Shown here piece by piece: positions 26,326 to 38,957 of a DNA stretch of 64,000 nucleotides. Source of the stretch: Hofstenia miamia. Lineage: Eukaryota; Xenacoelomorpha; Acoela. The notes under the pieces were generated by a model that was given only the letters and a program-made list of their open reading frames with translations, ran no database searches and had not been told where the DNA came from. Location: NCBI GenBank assembly GCA_004352715.1, contig SCFE01000016.1, positions 1,555,855 to 1,619,854 on the forward strand, read 5' to 3'. The position numbers and the translations under genes were made by a program. Position 1 is the stretch's first letter. Every line of letters starts with the position of its first letter.

Positions 26326-26808
26326 TAATAATTCCTTATTCAAACTTGCTTACTTAAATTATCGTACGAAGATTAATTTAACTTATCATACGAATCTAAT
26401 TCTAGAACTCAAATGTCAATGTGCCTAAGTCATATTGAGTAAATATGTTGTACAGGCTTCATTTGCTTGTATGGTTTGCTTTAAGTGATTAACTGAATTT
26501 CTTCCAAATTATTATATTGCATTTGAAATAAAATACTTTTGCTAATGTTTCCTGCATACATTTCTCAATTCTAATTCTTAGTCGCTTACTGACAAATTAG
26601 TTATGACATTACTGAACTTATGTAAAAAATTTTTTTGAGATAGTTGAGCCAAATATATTGAGTTTTTACTTTGCTGATTAATGAAAGTGCCTCTCTATGT
26701 TTGGATTCACATCAATAATTCATAGCGAGTAGTCTCCAATTGCTTAGAAATGAGTGACAAACATGGATATTGTTCACTAAACAGATTGACTTATTGATTT
26801 TCTTATAG

Positions 26809-27000
26809 GATTGTAAGTTGAAATTGGAACTAGTATACGGCAATAATGGATGTTACCCTTCAAAATCTTTGCATGCTCTTGAAGCTGGTGCCGTTCTTTT
26901 AGGATATAAAAAGGGTAACACAGTTGCGATGTTGGCTAAAAGTGGACAATTTCTAGAAAGTTATGATGTTACTTTTAGACAGACTGTAACTTGCTGAAGA
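26809..27000 (+). pseudogene. Copia-like polyprotein fragment (tentative)
   Basis: An open stretch from just after a TAG (26806-26808) to TGA encodes KSLHALEAGAVLLGYKKGNT, then a segment ending GQFLESYDVTFRQ. The spacing K-L-x-x-x-[AG]-x-x-G-x-x-L-G-Y-x-x-G...ES-x-D-V-x-F resembles the SH3-like tail of copia-type integrases (LGY...SRDVxF). No protease, core integrase or RT is visible, so it would be a scrap. It is flanked at about 0.5 kb on either side by diverged direct repeats. An alternative is a terminal exon of an unknown gene, since TTATAG precedes it. Confidence 0.4.
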
Positions 27001-27314
27001 CATTCCTTTAAGCACAGTATCAGTATTATTACCTCATAATTGAGGTTTAATGACCACAAATACAGTTTTGTTTTAATCATGCAAATATTTTGCAAATTGA
27101 CAGCTTTGCAAAGACATCTTTGATTTGACTATGAGACAATTGCATTGCCCTTTGAAAATGTTAATATACAGAATCACGTGGTGCTTTGCAACTGCAGCCG
27201 TAGGCCAACCCTGTCTGGAAAACTTATCACGGTTTTTCAAGGTTTTATTATTCAAAATTTTTTTAAAGTTAATTATTGACACCATTACTAACTATTTCTT
27301 ATCGATTGATTTAC

Positions 27315-27475
27315 AGAAATCACCCTCAAGCGAGAAAGTTACGCGACAGAGCACTTGTGGGAACGAAACCCAGGAACAGATCTCCAAGCTTTCCAATCAT
27401 TTTTAAATGTTTCCAGACAGATATCTTGAGATATTTTATTTATCTATCTGTTAGTCAGATGTAATTTACTGATTT
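27315..27475. repeat. Diverged direct repeat flanking copia-like scrap, right
   Basis: This is the partner of 26190-26325. It is longer by about 25 bases in the middle (GAACGAAACCCAGGAACAGA region). One frame (KSPSSEKVTRQSTCGNETQE, ending at a stop about 10 residues later) follows a TTTACAG acceptor-like site, but I see no family match. Confidence 0.6.
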
Positions 27476-30400
27476 ATTAATTTCATAAATTCTCATTTCA
27501 ATTCTAATTCTAAAGTTTTCAGTAATTCATTTCAATTTGTTATTAGTTTGTAATACAACGATTCACAACCAGCTGCGGTATCATTTTCATGATTTGGTGC
27601 CAACCACAATTTTTAGAAAAACAACCGCCGCCAGCTATGGCTACTTCATTTAGGTCATTAAATGCCCTTTCGCAAGCACTGAAATGGTAACTATAGAGTT
27701 TTTTTGAGAGAGCAGCCAGATACTTATTTCCTCCAACGCATCAAAAAATTTCGAACAGTAGCTCTTTGGACCCGAAGTTTTGTTGATCCCAGTCCCAAAT
27801 TTAAGTGGGTTCCCAGTGCTGTCCCGTAATATACCCACCAAATTTTCTGAGCCTAAAGTCGCTTGTGTCCGACAGCATAACTTCAAATTTGGCAAACATA
27901 ATGATAATATTCAAAATTTTTTATTCCAGTTTCTTCATTTATAGTCGCAATCCTATGTTAGTCCCAGTCCAACTGAAATATTTTATCCCAACCTCCTGCC
28001 ACATGAGACTTTCATGAGTAAATTCCATGGAAGTGAATGGTCCCGCACCCACAGAATCCTACTACAAATATAAGTAATACATTTAAGCATTGACATAATG
28101 TCTTGAAATGTCCTTCATAGAAGAAATTTTATGAAATTTTCGAATTATTATAAAAGAACTAAGTACATACTCATGATGAAATTTAGGCAAAATAGTTTCC
28201 TATCACGCTATAAATGTTAGCATCTTATCGTCATTGTTGATTTTAATTATTAAATGTTGAGAGACCATACATAATCAAATATAAATATGTTGAGGAATGA
28301 ACTGTATGATTTTAAAGATCATAGCATTGTATTCATTATTTCAAAAATTGAAATGTATTTTTTCATAAAATTTACAAGAGCTTAAAGCAGAGAGCAATTC
28401 TGAATCAAAAAATACAATCATGCATCTAGGTTAGGCATATGATGTAGATAGAGCTAAACAAATTTCTGTATTATATATAAAACACTTAAAGCCCTATATT
28501 TGATAAAATGCTACACCGGAAAATTTAAACAGATTAGAATTTATGAAGACTTATTATAATAGATAGTGGAATAAAAAATTGTGTGTGTTGTAAAAATAGT
28601 TTAAGTTATACGCAGTGACAAACGTGATAGTGTAAAGCATCAGATGAGTTTATCTAAAATGACGACTGAATATCTGACCCAGTTAACGACAGAAATCAGA
28701 TTCAGAAATACTTTGCTGACCCAATTGTCCCACATCAGCTCTAACTCTAAGTCTATGCCTATAAGTGCGAAATATGATTTCAAAATATTTTAGCATGTAT
28801 TTTTGGATCAAGAACAATAAAATTATACCTATTATTTAAACTTTGCAAATTCCACTATCAATGTATAATTATTGAAGGAGTATTCAAAATTTAATAGTGA
28901 TGGTATTGTTCAGTTTAGAATAAATACAAAAGCTTTCTGCATTTTGCCGAAGTAACGTTAAGACAAACTGACAATAAATTACTATGCCCAAGAGATTGCC
29001 AGAGCAATTTAGAATTTTCACTGTAGATGAACTGATGACCAAAGCACGAGAAATCATCAACCGAATTAATGTGCAGAAAAGATTTGATTTTGTAAATTAC
29101 GGCTTTCTTACTTAAGGAATTAGATACGTTACGTACTATTGCATATATTTCTTAGGAGAAATTCCCTTTACAAACATAATAGATTGGGACATCCATAATT
29201 AATTAACAAATTATTTTTCTGTAAGAGAATATAAAATATTAATTGTCGGAAATTTTCTGCCAAAAGATTCATCATAGAGATACATGAATTTATAATCTCT
29301 TATATTGAAAAGCTTGTAGCATAAAGGAAATCGCATTGAAGGAATTTGAAAGAAATGTTCTACCGCAAAGGCAATCGCATAAGTATCAAATCGCATCAAT
29401 TTACTATTAACGGCGAATGACCGTTGGGACATTATTTATGGGCGTAACCAGAATTTTTTACTCAGAGGCGGATTATGATATTTTGCAATGATAATGAAGC
29501 AAAAAATAATTACGGCGTTATGTTTTAAAATTAATTTCTGCTATCTGTTCACAATTAAGCTTTTTTGAAGAGAACAATGATTTGAAATTTGATGTTTCCC
29601 ATGTTCCAAATTTTCCCTTGCCTGATTTTACAGCTAGTAGAGATATAAATCAGAAGCTGAATTTCACAGTTTAATATTTTTGGGTGGTTTTATTCTGTTT
29701 TAAATTTGTTCCTATATGAACACCTTCTTCAGAAAGTTGGGGTCAAATTGGAACGGATGTTTGGCTCATGTGGTCTTAGGGGAACAATGTATCTGTACCG
29801 TTTGCCATCTAATACATGATATTCTCCCTTATTCTTCTTCATAAAAAGTAAAATGGAACAACTTATTTGTTTAAAAATGGAACATAAAGTTTTTTCTAAT
29901 TTTAGATGCACTTAAACTTTGATCTCAAGTATTAGACTGGAATTTGCAAGAACTTGCAAGAACTTTAAAGTTCAAATTGATTTCAATTCTATGGATTAGT
30001 TCAGAGAACCATTCACACTCCAGAAGATGATTTAAGACATATAGTTTAAAAGTTTATTAGTAATCAATTATTGACACATAATTGATGAGACTGAATTTTA
30101 AAGTATGTATTTCTATTAAATTTTCAACCTGGTAGTTGATGCTCAAACGAACAACGCTCTGTACAAATGAGAAGATTTCTTTATCAAAAAAATTAAAATT
30201 TCAACAATTTCCAAGGAAAGTAAATTTTTCGAATCTAGACTATTGTTTGACGCCATTATTGGTAGTTGAAACTATTTTCTCTCTACCTGCTTTTCACTTA
30301 CTTGGCATTGTTTAAAGTATTAGGGAGTAATTTGTATTAGTAATTCTTGCTTCATTAATAAAGAAAAAGCATAATCGAATGTTACGCCTTTTCCCATTAA

Positions 30401-30587
30401 AATGCCTTTAGTCATTACTGGTAATTCCTTGTTTTTCCATAGAAAATCAGGCGTCTCCAGGGATCGCTGATTAAACTTATCGCTACATCCAGGAAATATT
30501 TTAATAAATGCCTGTCATGCCATAATTAATTATTCAAATGTATACAGTCATTATTAACTTCCGTATTAACATCCTATTTATAAAAAA
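27476..30587 (+). other. Intron 1 DNA, no gene recognised
   Basis: Contains a GC-richer patch at 27560-27640 (CAGCTGCGG, CCGCCGCCAGC) of the type noted near 11200. No protein motif was found in any frame. Confidence 0.55.
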
Positions 30588-30595
30588 CGATGTAC

Positions 30596-31879
30596 CAGAG
30601 TTGGAATTGGGCCGATTATTCAGGCCCAAGCCCGGACCTGTCCATTTCAAAATACCAATTATTCGGCCCAAGCCGGTCCGGCAGAAATTATTTTTCTTTT
30701 TGCCACTGATAGTATCGTTTGTCTTATGGAGGCCTACAAACACTACACCATGAATTTGATTGGATAATTTGCATAATGTATTTATTAATGTGCACTGCTA
30801 ACCGTACCGTAATACAATAAACGTGTCATACAGAAGCGTAGGCCTGCGACGTAGGGAGTTCAAACCTTCCTGAAACAGATGTGAACCCCTGCCTTTGGCT
30901 CCTGAATAATATTGAATGTGGTGCATTTTCACAAATGTTAACAATGACAAAAATTTTCTAAATTATTTTAAACTTTTGCATTGAGTTACTTTAAATTACT
31001 TATAATTTTTTTGCTTTTGTGGGTTACTTCTTAAAAGTGTTAAACGATTTTATCTCACAAACTATTAAAATCTCAAAAATCAGATTTCACAATGTAAATG
31101 AGGTGTATCTTTTAATTTGTAAATGTATTTTTACATGTTCTACAAAACTGCTGGAGTTTTACTAAAATTTTTTTTTGACAAGTTTTAGACGAATTTAATT
31201 TAAGATGTTGTTAATTTCTTTTACTACAACAATTTATGTAATGTTTTAAGGAAAATAATACTTTCCTGCATGTCCAAACAATATATCCCTTAAAAGCTAT
31301 TAAATATAATGTTTGTATTTTTTTTTATTAATCTTTAAATGTATGCTTGCAACATGCGCTAAGCATACTCAGGTAGTTTGAATACCAGAAGGTAAAAAAT
31401 ATTGGTACGTATTTAGAGTCATTATTATAATAATACTATTTTTTGAATATTGCAACCCCCGCTGAGTACTATGCGCTACGTCCAAGGTATCATATATGTC
31501 ACGTTTCATAAGTTCTTCCTACCGCCTCCACTAACTCAGGGATATAAGTATTGCCACAACTATTTATTACCAGGATTGCAATCATCCTTTTTATCATTTA
31601 GAGAACATATCAGTTCTTATATATTTAATTCTCTGCCACCTTACATCAACACAAACTAAGTGGGAGTTTTCAGAAATACTTTCTGCTAGTAACAGACAAA
31701 ATTTAGATGTTAGAAATATTTCACCAGCCGACAATGCAGGGTTGATTATATTTAGAATTAAGTTTTCATGAACTTTTCTTGTATTTCAAATACCATTTAA
31801 AACATTAGGCTCAAACCCAGCCCAACCCCGGCCCGTCCCAGCCCAACCCAATTTTAGGCCCAAGTCAATTCCAACTCTG
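30596..31879. mobile_element. hAT-type element with intact ends and 8-bp target duplication
   Basis: The left terminus CAGAGTTGGAATTGGGCC and the right terminus read inversely (CAGAGTTGGAATTGACTTGG) share 14 leading bases exactly. The element is flanked by a perfect 8-bp direct repeat, CGATGTAC, at 30588-30595 and 31880-31887. Eight-base target duplications and CAGAG/CAGGG termini are diagnostic of the hAT superfamily. At 1284 bp it is too short for a full hAT transposase (usually 600 or more residues), and no long frame is present, so it is non-autonomous or internally deleted. GGCCCAAGCC-type words repeat in both subterminal regions. The interior at about 30750-30800 resembles 37327-37380, showing a family with at least two members here. 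Confidence 0.88.
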
Positions 31880-31887
31880 CGATGTAC

Positions 31888-34800
31888 ACATGTTCTTAGT
31901 TGTACATTTGTAAAAAAAGTCGTCCTTAGTTTACCTTCCCTGTACCAGAGGGGTAAATCTAGTGAAATTTTTAGAGTTTAACATTAAGTTCTCCAGATGT
32001 TGTGTAGCTTATAATCACAATATGAATGCTCCTTTATTTTTTATCTTCAGCTATCCCTACTGACAAGGTAAAAACAATGGTGCAACATCGGTTGGTGATG
32101 TCATTAAGTCATTTGTATTGAAGATGTTTCAAAAATGGAGAATTTTTTGAGCGCATTCTTTCTTATACACCCTTCGCCGTTATGTGTATTTTTATCTTCG
32201 TTTAATTTCATGCTGTCGAAAACCCCCTTAGCTTTTGTTAATGATCTATCAGTCATCGTTTACTGATACAGTTCCTTAAATATTTTCTTATCTCCTTATG
32301 CTTAAGAGTAATTTTGCTAAGAAAGATTAAAGGAGATCTATTCTAGCATAGGTGATCAACCAACTATATCTAAGCATCAACAAAAAGCGAATCTCTATAT
32401 TCAAATCCGCAAAGAAAGCCATAATATTTTACTATCACTATCAAGCCCGCATTGAACTTTGATGATAATCAGATAAGCACAAATGAGATATCTCTACAAA
32501 CACGAAAACCATAAAGCTCGAAAATAGGAGTTTTCAATCTCTCTTCTATGTTCACTATCCTAGTGTCAAATTTTTTAAGGGCTCCGAAAATATTATTGAC
32601 AATAGATTTCAATGGGAGCTACGACGATATGTGTTAATAAATAACAAAATTGGAAAGCGCTATGTTTTTTCAGATGAATGATTCCTTTTGAAAATTCCGC
32701 AATAATATATTATAATATAATTATATTGTTAGCCATATATGTCAAAAAAAGTTGATTGTGCGAAAAAGTGTAACCAAATATCTGATTGATAATCAAAGTT
32801 ACCGAAAGTCACCCAGGGGGACGCCACAAAAGAGAACCGGTGTCGCTTTGCGACTTAATTTCATAAAAAATGAATTTAATAATCGGTCTAAGAGTAAATT
32901 TCATTTGCGACGCATACAATTCCCTAATCAGTAATTGCTATTTTCAGCAAACTTTGGAGCTTTGTTTGATATACATGTATTTTCTGAGCACCATTTTACC
33001 AAGATGCATGGAATCTAGGCTTATTTTTCATATTAGAAATACTTGAATAGCAAATATGAAGTCAAAATTCAACAGCTTAGCCAGTCACATGAGTACAGTA
33101 TTTAAATGTTTTTTACAAGGGAGTTACTTTTTAGTGTAGTCCAAACAAGTATATTGAATTAAGGCAATGGGAAATGAGTCTCTAGACCCTTGGAACGCTA
33201 ATAATATATGTAAATTTACCCGAAAATTTTCCGATATCATTGCAGATCGGTAAATTTATTTAGCCATGGAGTAACACCACCTACATAAAACTATCAAAAT
33301 CAATGCTCTCATCTCTGAAGATGATTGAAATTGCAAGGTGCTTTCTTAATATATTGAAATATCATTTTCATGTCATTCCATAACGGATTCTAGTAGTCCA
33401 TGATGTAGCGTGTAACATAATCTATTTTAATTTCTGATCTCTTTATCAAATGTTTCTCGACGACAGGTGATCACCGCTATTTTTTATCAACCATTTTTAG
33501 CGCTTGCCAAGTAAAAGATGAATTTTTAATTATAACATTTTGCTCAGAGTAAAAATCCATCTGAATCAATTAATAAGCACTCTATGCTTATGAATATTTA
33601 ATGAAACCATTTTAAAAGAAATTGATTTTCATTAAAACAAACAAGTTTTTTTTGCTTACTGGATTGGTAATTAAAATTTTTAAACATTTGATTTTATTTT
33701 CAATTCTTTGCTAGTTATTTCTACTTAACGCATTTCTTTTCAAAAGTAATTAATTCTTAGAATTTTAAATAAATAACCAAATTCGAAAAAGAGCAATCAT
33801 CCGTTAAATACAGTGAAATAGGATGCCGATAAATTGGAAAAAAACTTGAGGCACTATTTGATTTTATCCAAGGTTGTGTTCAAATTTTAGTTTGTATTTT
33901 AAAATAATTTTTCAAAAAATGTTTTTTAGTTTTAAATATTTGCAAATTTTTTAGAATATAAAATTTCAAACGTTTACAATTTTGTAGTCGCAGGATGAAA
34001 CTTAATGAAACCACTTTTCAGATAAGTACATAACAGGCGTAGCACTAGAAGATTTCGATTATTTATTTGCAGAATCTAATGACTTCCTGCAAAGTGCAAT
34101 GATTTATTAGGTTCATATGACGTGAAAGTTAGTCTTTTAAGACGCTTTTTTTGAAAAAAAATGTCTTCATCTTATGAAAAATCACTGAAAATTGTTTTCT
34201 GTCGCAATATTCACATAAAAGACTGGCAATTTCATATAGTATTTCGATAGATTTTTAAAAAAGGGCTGTCGTCCCAAACCTGCCCACTTCAAAACGCGCA
34301 TTGTGCATGCAAATGCATCAGAAAATTTCTATGGCACTTATTCATTTTTGACTGGATGAAAAGTAATCTGAAAATATTTTAGAAATATTGATACACATTT
34401 ATTGGCGCAAATTTATAATAATGAATTGCTTTGTTCGAACAAGTAATAGGTTTTAACCTGAACCTGAAATACTCGAAAATATTTAGGATTTTTCAAAAAA
34501 ATAGGATTTTTCAAAAAATACACCCAAATTTTTTCAATGCCTAATGTTCAGGTAATCAGGAAAGGAGCTCTAAGACCTTATGGAAGTAACAACTAATCTT
34601 GCCTATTTAATGATAGACCATCCAAGTCTTATTGAGGCCCACTGTGCGCAAACTCAGGGAGATGCAATATTTTTGGGCTTTGACATTTTTCACGTGGGTA
34701 CTTGAAAAAATTTGCTATCTTTTGTTTTGAGCAATATACTGTAAATTTGCAATTAATTATTGTCCTAAAGGTTGCTGCCATATTTTTTTTATAAAAATAT

Positions 34801-35625
34801 TGAGATATGATGTGCATCACGTATGATAATTATTGAATACAGGGATGCTATAACGTTATCATCGAAAAAGACCTCAATATTCTAGCGCAACAGCAACAGT
34901 TGTTCTATGGAAAGTTTGTATTCATAATACTGTAATGGCTCATGTGAATAAAACGAAAAACGTCAAAAGCTAAACAAAATATTTGGGCTGTGTCTTAAAT
35001 AGCAGAATGCATAAATGACAATGTTCGTATAAAAATGGTAAACACTAGATACATGGTACATCCTTGCAAATTTGCGTATCCTGTTTCATATATCTTTTCT
35101 CTAAGAAATAATAAACACAAAAATAGAGCATATATTTGCAAAACTATTGAATTTCTTGTATATTTCTAAATTACATAACGTGCTAAGTAGTATAAATATG
35201 TGCAGCATTTCAAATGTATAGCATGCTTCAAACAGAAATCCACTAAGGAGTCATACTGATCTCTCAAATTAACAAATACGAGGTCAAAAATGTTTACTAA
35301 ATTTAATTGATTATTTAACTATTTTTTTCTTTATTAAACACACACTTTTAACCACAAAAGGATTTTTGTAGATTTTATCCTTCAATAGCCTTTTCCTTTT
35401 TCACTTCAAAATGTTAGTGTTATTGATTAATTTGACCTTAGCAGCCACTAATTCTTTCAGTTACATTGATATTATCAAAGTTACTAAATCAATTGCTTAC
35501 CTTGTAACAAAATAATCGCCAGTTTTTGACCAACAATGTGATTATCATTTGGTCTCTTCAAGAACAATAATATTTGACTACTTTTCTCATCTTTATAAGA
35601 AGCTACCATCCCAATCTATCGAGGC
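31888..35625 (+). other. Intron 1 DNA, no gene recognised
   Basis: A basic 60-residue frame at 32752-32934 (RKSPRGTPQKRTG) has no family match. A 17-base tandem repeat (AGGATTTTTCAAAAAA units) lies at about 34486-34519. Confidence 0.55.
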
Positions 35626-35634
35626 ATATATATA

Positions 35635-35819
35635 NNNNNNNNNNNNNNNNNNNNNNNNNNNNNNNNNNNNNNNNNNNNNNNNNNNNNNNNNNNNNNNNNN
35701 NNNNNNNNNNNNNNNNNNNNNNNNNNNNNNNNNNNNNNNNNNNNNNNNNNNNNNNNNNNNNNNNNNNNNNNNNNNNNNNNNNNNNNNNNNNNNNNNNNNN
35801 NNNNNNNNNNNNNNNNNNN
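35635..35819. other. Assembly gap (185 N)
   Basis: The gap interrupts a (TA)n tract that continues on both sides (35626-35634 and 35820-35885). Confidence 0.99.
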
Positions 35820-35883
<64 letters not shown>

Positions 35884-35885
35884 TG
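35820..35885. repeat. (TA)n microsatellite beside gap
   Basis: A TA tract with one AAATA and two TG interruptions, truncated on the left by the N run. Confidence 0.95.
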
Positions 35886-36694
35886 TTTGTTCGTATATCA
35901 CTAACAGAGTGCAGACTATTTCTAAATTTAAACTTAAAATTGCAGTTGCATTTGTATTTAGGCATACATCAAACAAGTATTAACACTATGAAGACTTTCT
36001 TTGTCCTTTAGTGCCCAAGGGCTTATCAAAGAGGCATATACAAGGAAATTTATTCTTAAATATTCATCTGAATCTGAATTTGCATAAATTCTAAAACAAC
36101 AGGAGGCCAACACCATTTATTGTATTTTCGGGATAGAATTCTCAATCAGTAGTATATCTATGACTTGAAAATTATTGTTGGCAGGTCAGGAAAATTAAAA
36201 AATTAAAAAATAACATTACTGAAATTTTAACAATAATTAAATTGGAGTTCTTGACATGTTTGCTTAAAATAATTACATTTCCTTTTCAGGACTTCTGACA
36301 AACATTGAAAGTTGAGCTTAATTCTAGTTTAACATTAAACGTCGCAGCGTCTCGAATAGCTTTATATTCGTCGGAAGAAAAGTGCGCTGTTTCCTCAAAA
36401 GAAATTCGTTAAATCCACGGTGCGCGGGGAATATTTTTTATTGGAATTCATAGGTCAGATATAAATTTAATTAAAATGATCCGTACAAAGACAAATAACG
36501 TCCAAGGCCTCGCAAATTGTAATAAATCAAGTGCTATTAAATCTGCATGAAGAAGAAATAGATTAGTAATTGTCTTTGCTTTATAGCAACATGAGATCAG
36601 AAATATGATTTAATGATGATACAATTACAAGAATTTTCTTTAATTTTATAATCGAAGCCTTATTTCAATGAAAGAAGTAATAATTGCTATTGAA

Positions 36695-36733
<39 letters not shown>

Positions 36734-36819
36734 GAATAGTGGTCGAATTGGACAGATGCTGTTGCACAAGACCGGTCCAGCCCGGATTGGCCCGACCCAT
36801 TTTAAAATGCGAATAACTC
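36734..36819. repeat. 86-bp repeat, left of gap
   Basis: The sequence starting GAATAGTGGTCGAATTGGAC and ending GCGAATAACTC is repeated, apparently exactly, at 37195-37280. Both copies are preceded by a TA tract. It runs directly into the N gap and looks like the same locus assembled twice. Confidence 0.9.
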
Positions 36820-37182
36820 NNNNNNNNNNNNNNNNNNNNNNNNNNNNNNNNNNNNNNNNNNNNNNNNNNNNNNNNNNNNNNNNNNNNNNNNNNNNNNNNN
36901 NNNNNNNNNNNNNNNNNNNNNNNNNNNNNNNNNNNNNNNNNNNNNNNNNNNNNNNNNNNNNNNNNNNNNNNNNNNNNNNNNNNNNNNNNNNNNNNNNNNN
37001 NNNNNNNNNNNNNNNNNNNNNNNNNNNNNNNNNNNNNNNNNNNNNNNNNNNNNNNNNNNNNNNNNNNNNNNNNNNNNNNNNNNNNNNNNNNNNNNNNNNN
37101 NNNNNNNNNNNNNNNNNNNNNNNNNNNNNNNNNNNNNNNNNNNNNNNNNNNNNNNNNNNNNNNNNNNNNNNNNNNNNNNNNN
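36820..37182. other. Assembly gap (363 N)
   Basis: This N run is flanked by two copies of the same 86-bp hAT-like end. Confidence 0.99.
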
Positions 37183-37194
37183 TATATATATATA

Positions 37195-37680
37195 GAATAG
37201 TGGTCGAATTGGACAGATGCTGTTGCACAAGACCGGTCCAGCCCGGATTGGCCCGACCCATTTTAAAATGCGAATAACTCGCCCCTATATATTATATTTT
37301 CGATTTACAGCACAAGCACTGCCCACTGAATTTGATTGGGTCATTTGCTTAATGTGTTGTTAAATATGTCAATATCCAATTAGTCATGAATTTCTATAAC
37401 ACTTATAGTGTTATAGAAATCCATAACTTCGTCCATCAACAATGCTAATTCAACGATGTTACAGTTGCATTGTTATGTTTACCTTAATTGCTAAACGTGC
37501 CATATCTGTCACATTTGTAAGACATAAACCTTTACTAGCGACCCATTTTCAGTTATCCAAGTATTGACACATCTAATGAAGCTATTCGTGTTGTTCTATT
37601 TCCATCACATGGAGAAAATATCAGATTTCGCCTTTCAATTCCTGAAATCCTCTGCCAGCTTACATGAACCTATATTTGTG
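37195..37680. mobile_element. hAT-type relic, relative of the 30596 element
   Basis: The left part (GTGGTCGAATTGG, then GACCGGTCCAGCCCGG, GGCCCGACCCATTTTAAAAT, GCGAATAACTCGCCCC) follows the same order of words as the left part of the element at 30596. The interior TGAATTTGATTGGGTCATTT (37327-37346) matches TGAATTTGATTGGATAATTT of that element. A right terminus was not found, so the right boundary is approximate. A near-perfect palindrome lies inside at 37390-37420. Confidence 0.5.
37390..37420. repeat. Perfect hairpin, 14-bp arms
   Basis: ATTTCTATAACACT, a 3-base TAT loop, then its exact reverse complement. It lies inside the hAT-type relic. There is no T-run terminator context or gene end to explain it. 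Confidence 0.8.
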
Positions 37681-37897
37681 CAATTGAAACAGGTTTGTCA
37701 TTATTATAATAACTAATACAAAAATGTTTATGGAACCATACCGTCGGCATATTATTAATAGGGTATTATTTTACTTAATTTTGCTGTTATATAATTTAAA
37801 ATTTTAATCCACTTTAGTAAAATTCAAAATTTATGGTTAAATCTCAAATTTTGTTTGAAAAATTAATTTTTCTGTCACTGATTTTAATACACTCTAC

Positions 37898-37965
37898 ATC
37901 AATTTTTTTAATGTCTTGCAGTATATATATATATATATATATATATTGCAAGACATTAAAAAAAT

Positions 37966-37969
<4 letters not shown>
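37898..37969. repeat. Perfect 23-bp inverted repeat around a TA tract
   Basis: The left arm (37898-37920, ending AATGTCTTGCA) and the right arm (37947-37969, beginning TGCAAGACATT) are exact reverse complements separated by a 26-base TA tract. A second TA tract follows and runs into the N gap at 37999. It could be a hairpin element, a template-switch scar or a foldback sequencing artefact. Confidence 0.9.
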
Positions 37970-37998
<29 letters not shown>

Positions 37999-38957
37999 NN
38001 NNNNNNNNNNNNNNNNNNNNNNNNNNNNNNNNNNNNNNNNNNNNNNNNNNNNNNNNNNNNNNNNNNNNNNNNNNNNNNNNNNNNNNNNNNNNNNNNNNNN
38101 NNNNNNNNNNNNNNNNNNNNNNNNNNNNNNNNNNNNNNNNNNNNNNNNNNNNNNNNNNNNNNNNNNNNNNNNNNNNNNNNNNNNNNNNNNNNNNNNNNNN
38201 NNNNNNNNNNNNNNNNNNNNNNNNNNNNNNNNNNNNNNNNNNNNNNNNNNNNNNNNNNNNNNNNNNNNNNNNNNNNNNNNNNNNNNNNNNNNNNNNNNNN
38301 NNNNNNNNNNNNNNNNNNNNNNNNNNNNNNNNNNNNNNNNNNNNNNNNNNNNNNNNNNNNNNNNNNNNNNNNNNNNNNNNNNNNNNNNNNNNNNNNNNNN
38401 NNNNNNNNNNNNNNNNNNNNNNNNNNNNNNNNNNNNNNNNNNNNNNNNNNNNNNNNNNNNNNNNNNNNNNNNNNNNNNNNNNNNNNNNNNNNNNNNNNNN
38501 NNNNNNNNNNNNNNNNNNNNNNNNNNNNNNNNNNNNNNNNNNNNNNNNNNNNNNNNNNNNNNNNNNNNNNNNNNNNNNNNNNNNNNNNNNNNNNNNNNNN
38601 NNNNNNNNNNNNNNNNNNNNNNNNNNNNNNNNNNNNNNNNNNNNNNNNNNNNNNNNNNNNNNNNNNNNNNNNNNNNNNNNNNNNNNNNNNNNNNNNNNNN
38701 NNNNNNNNNNNNNNNNNNNNNNNNNNNNNNNNNNNNNNNNNNNNNNNNNNNNNNNNNNNNNNNNNNNNNNNNNNNNNNNNNNNNNNNNNNNNNNNNNNNN
38801 NNNNNNNNNNNNNNNNNNNNNNNNNNNNNNNNNNNNNNNNNNNNNNNNNNNNNNNNNNNNNNNNNNNNNNNNNNNNNNNNNNNNNNNNNNNNNNNNNNNN
38901 NNNNNNNNNNNNNNNNNNNNNNNNNNNNNNNNNNNNNNNNNNNNNNNNNNNNNNNNN
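37999..38957. other. Assembly gap (959 N) within (TA)n
   Basis: TA repeats lie on both sides of this N run (37970-37998 and 38958-38975). Confidence 0.99.

Noticed and set aside
32752-32934. Basic 60-codon frame
   Set aside because: No family match, and the start is not an ATG; probably chance.
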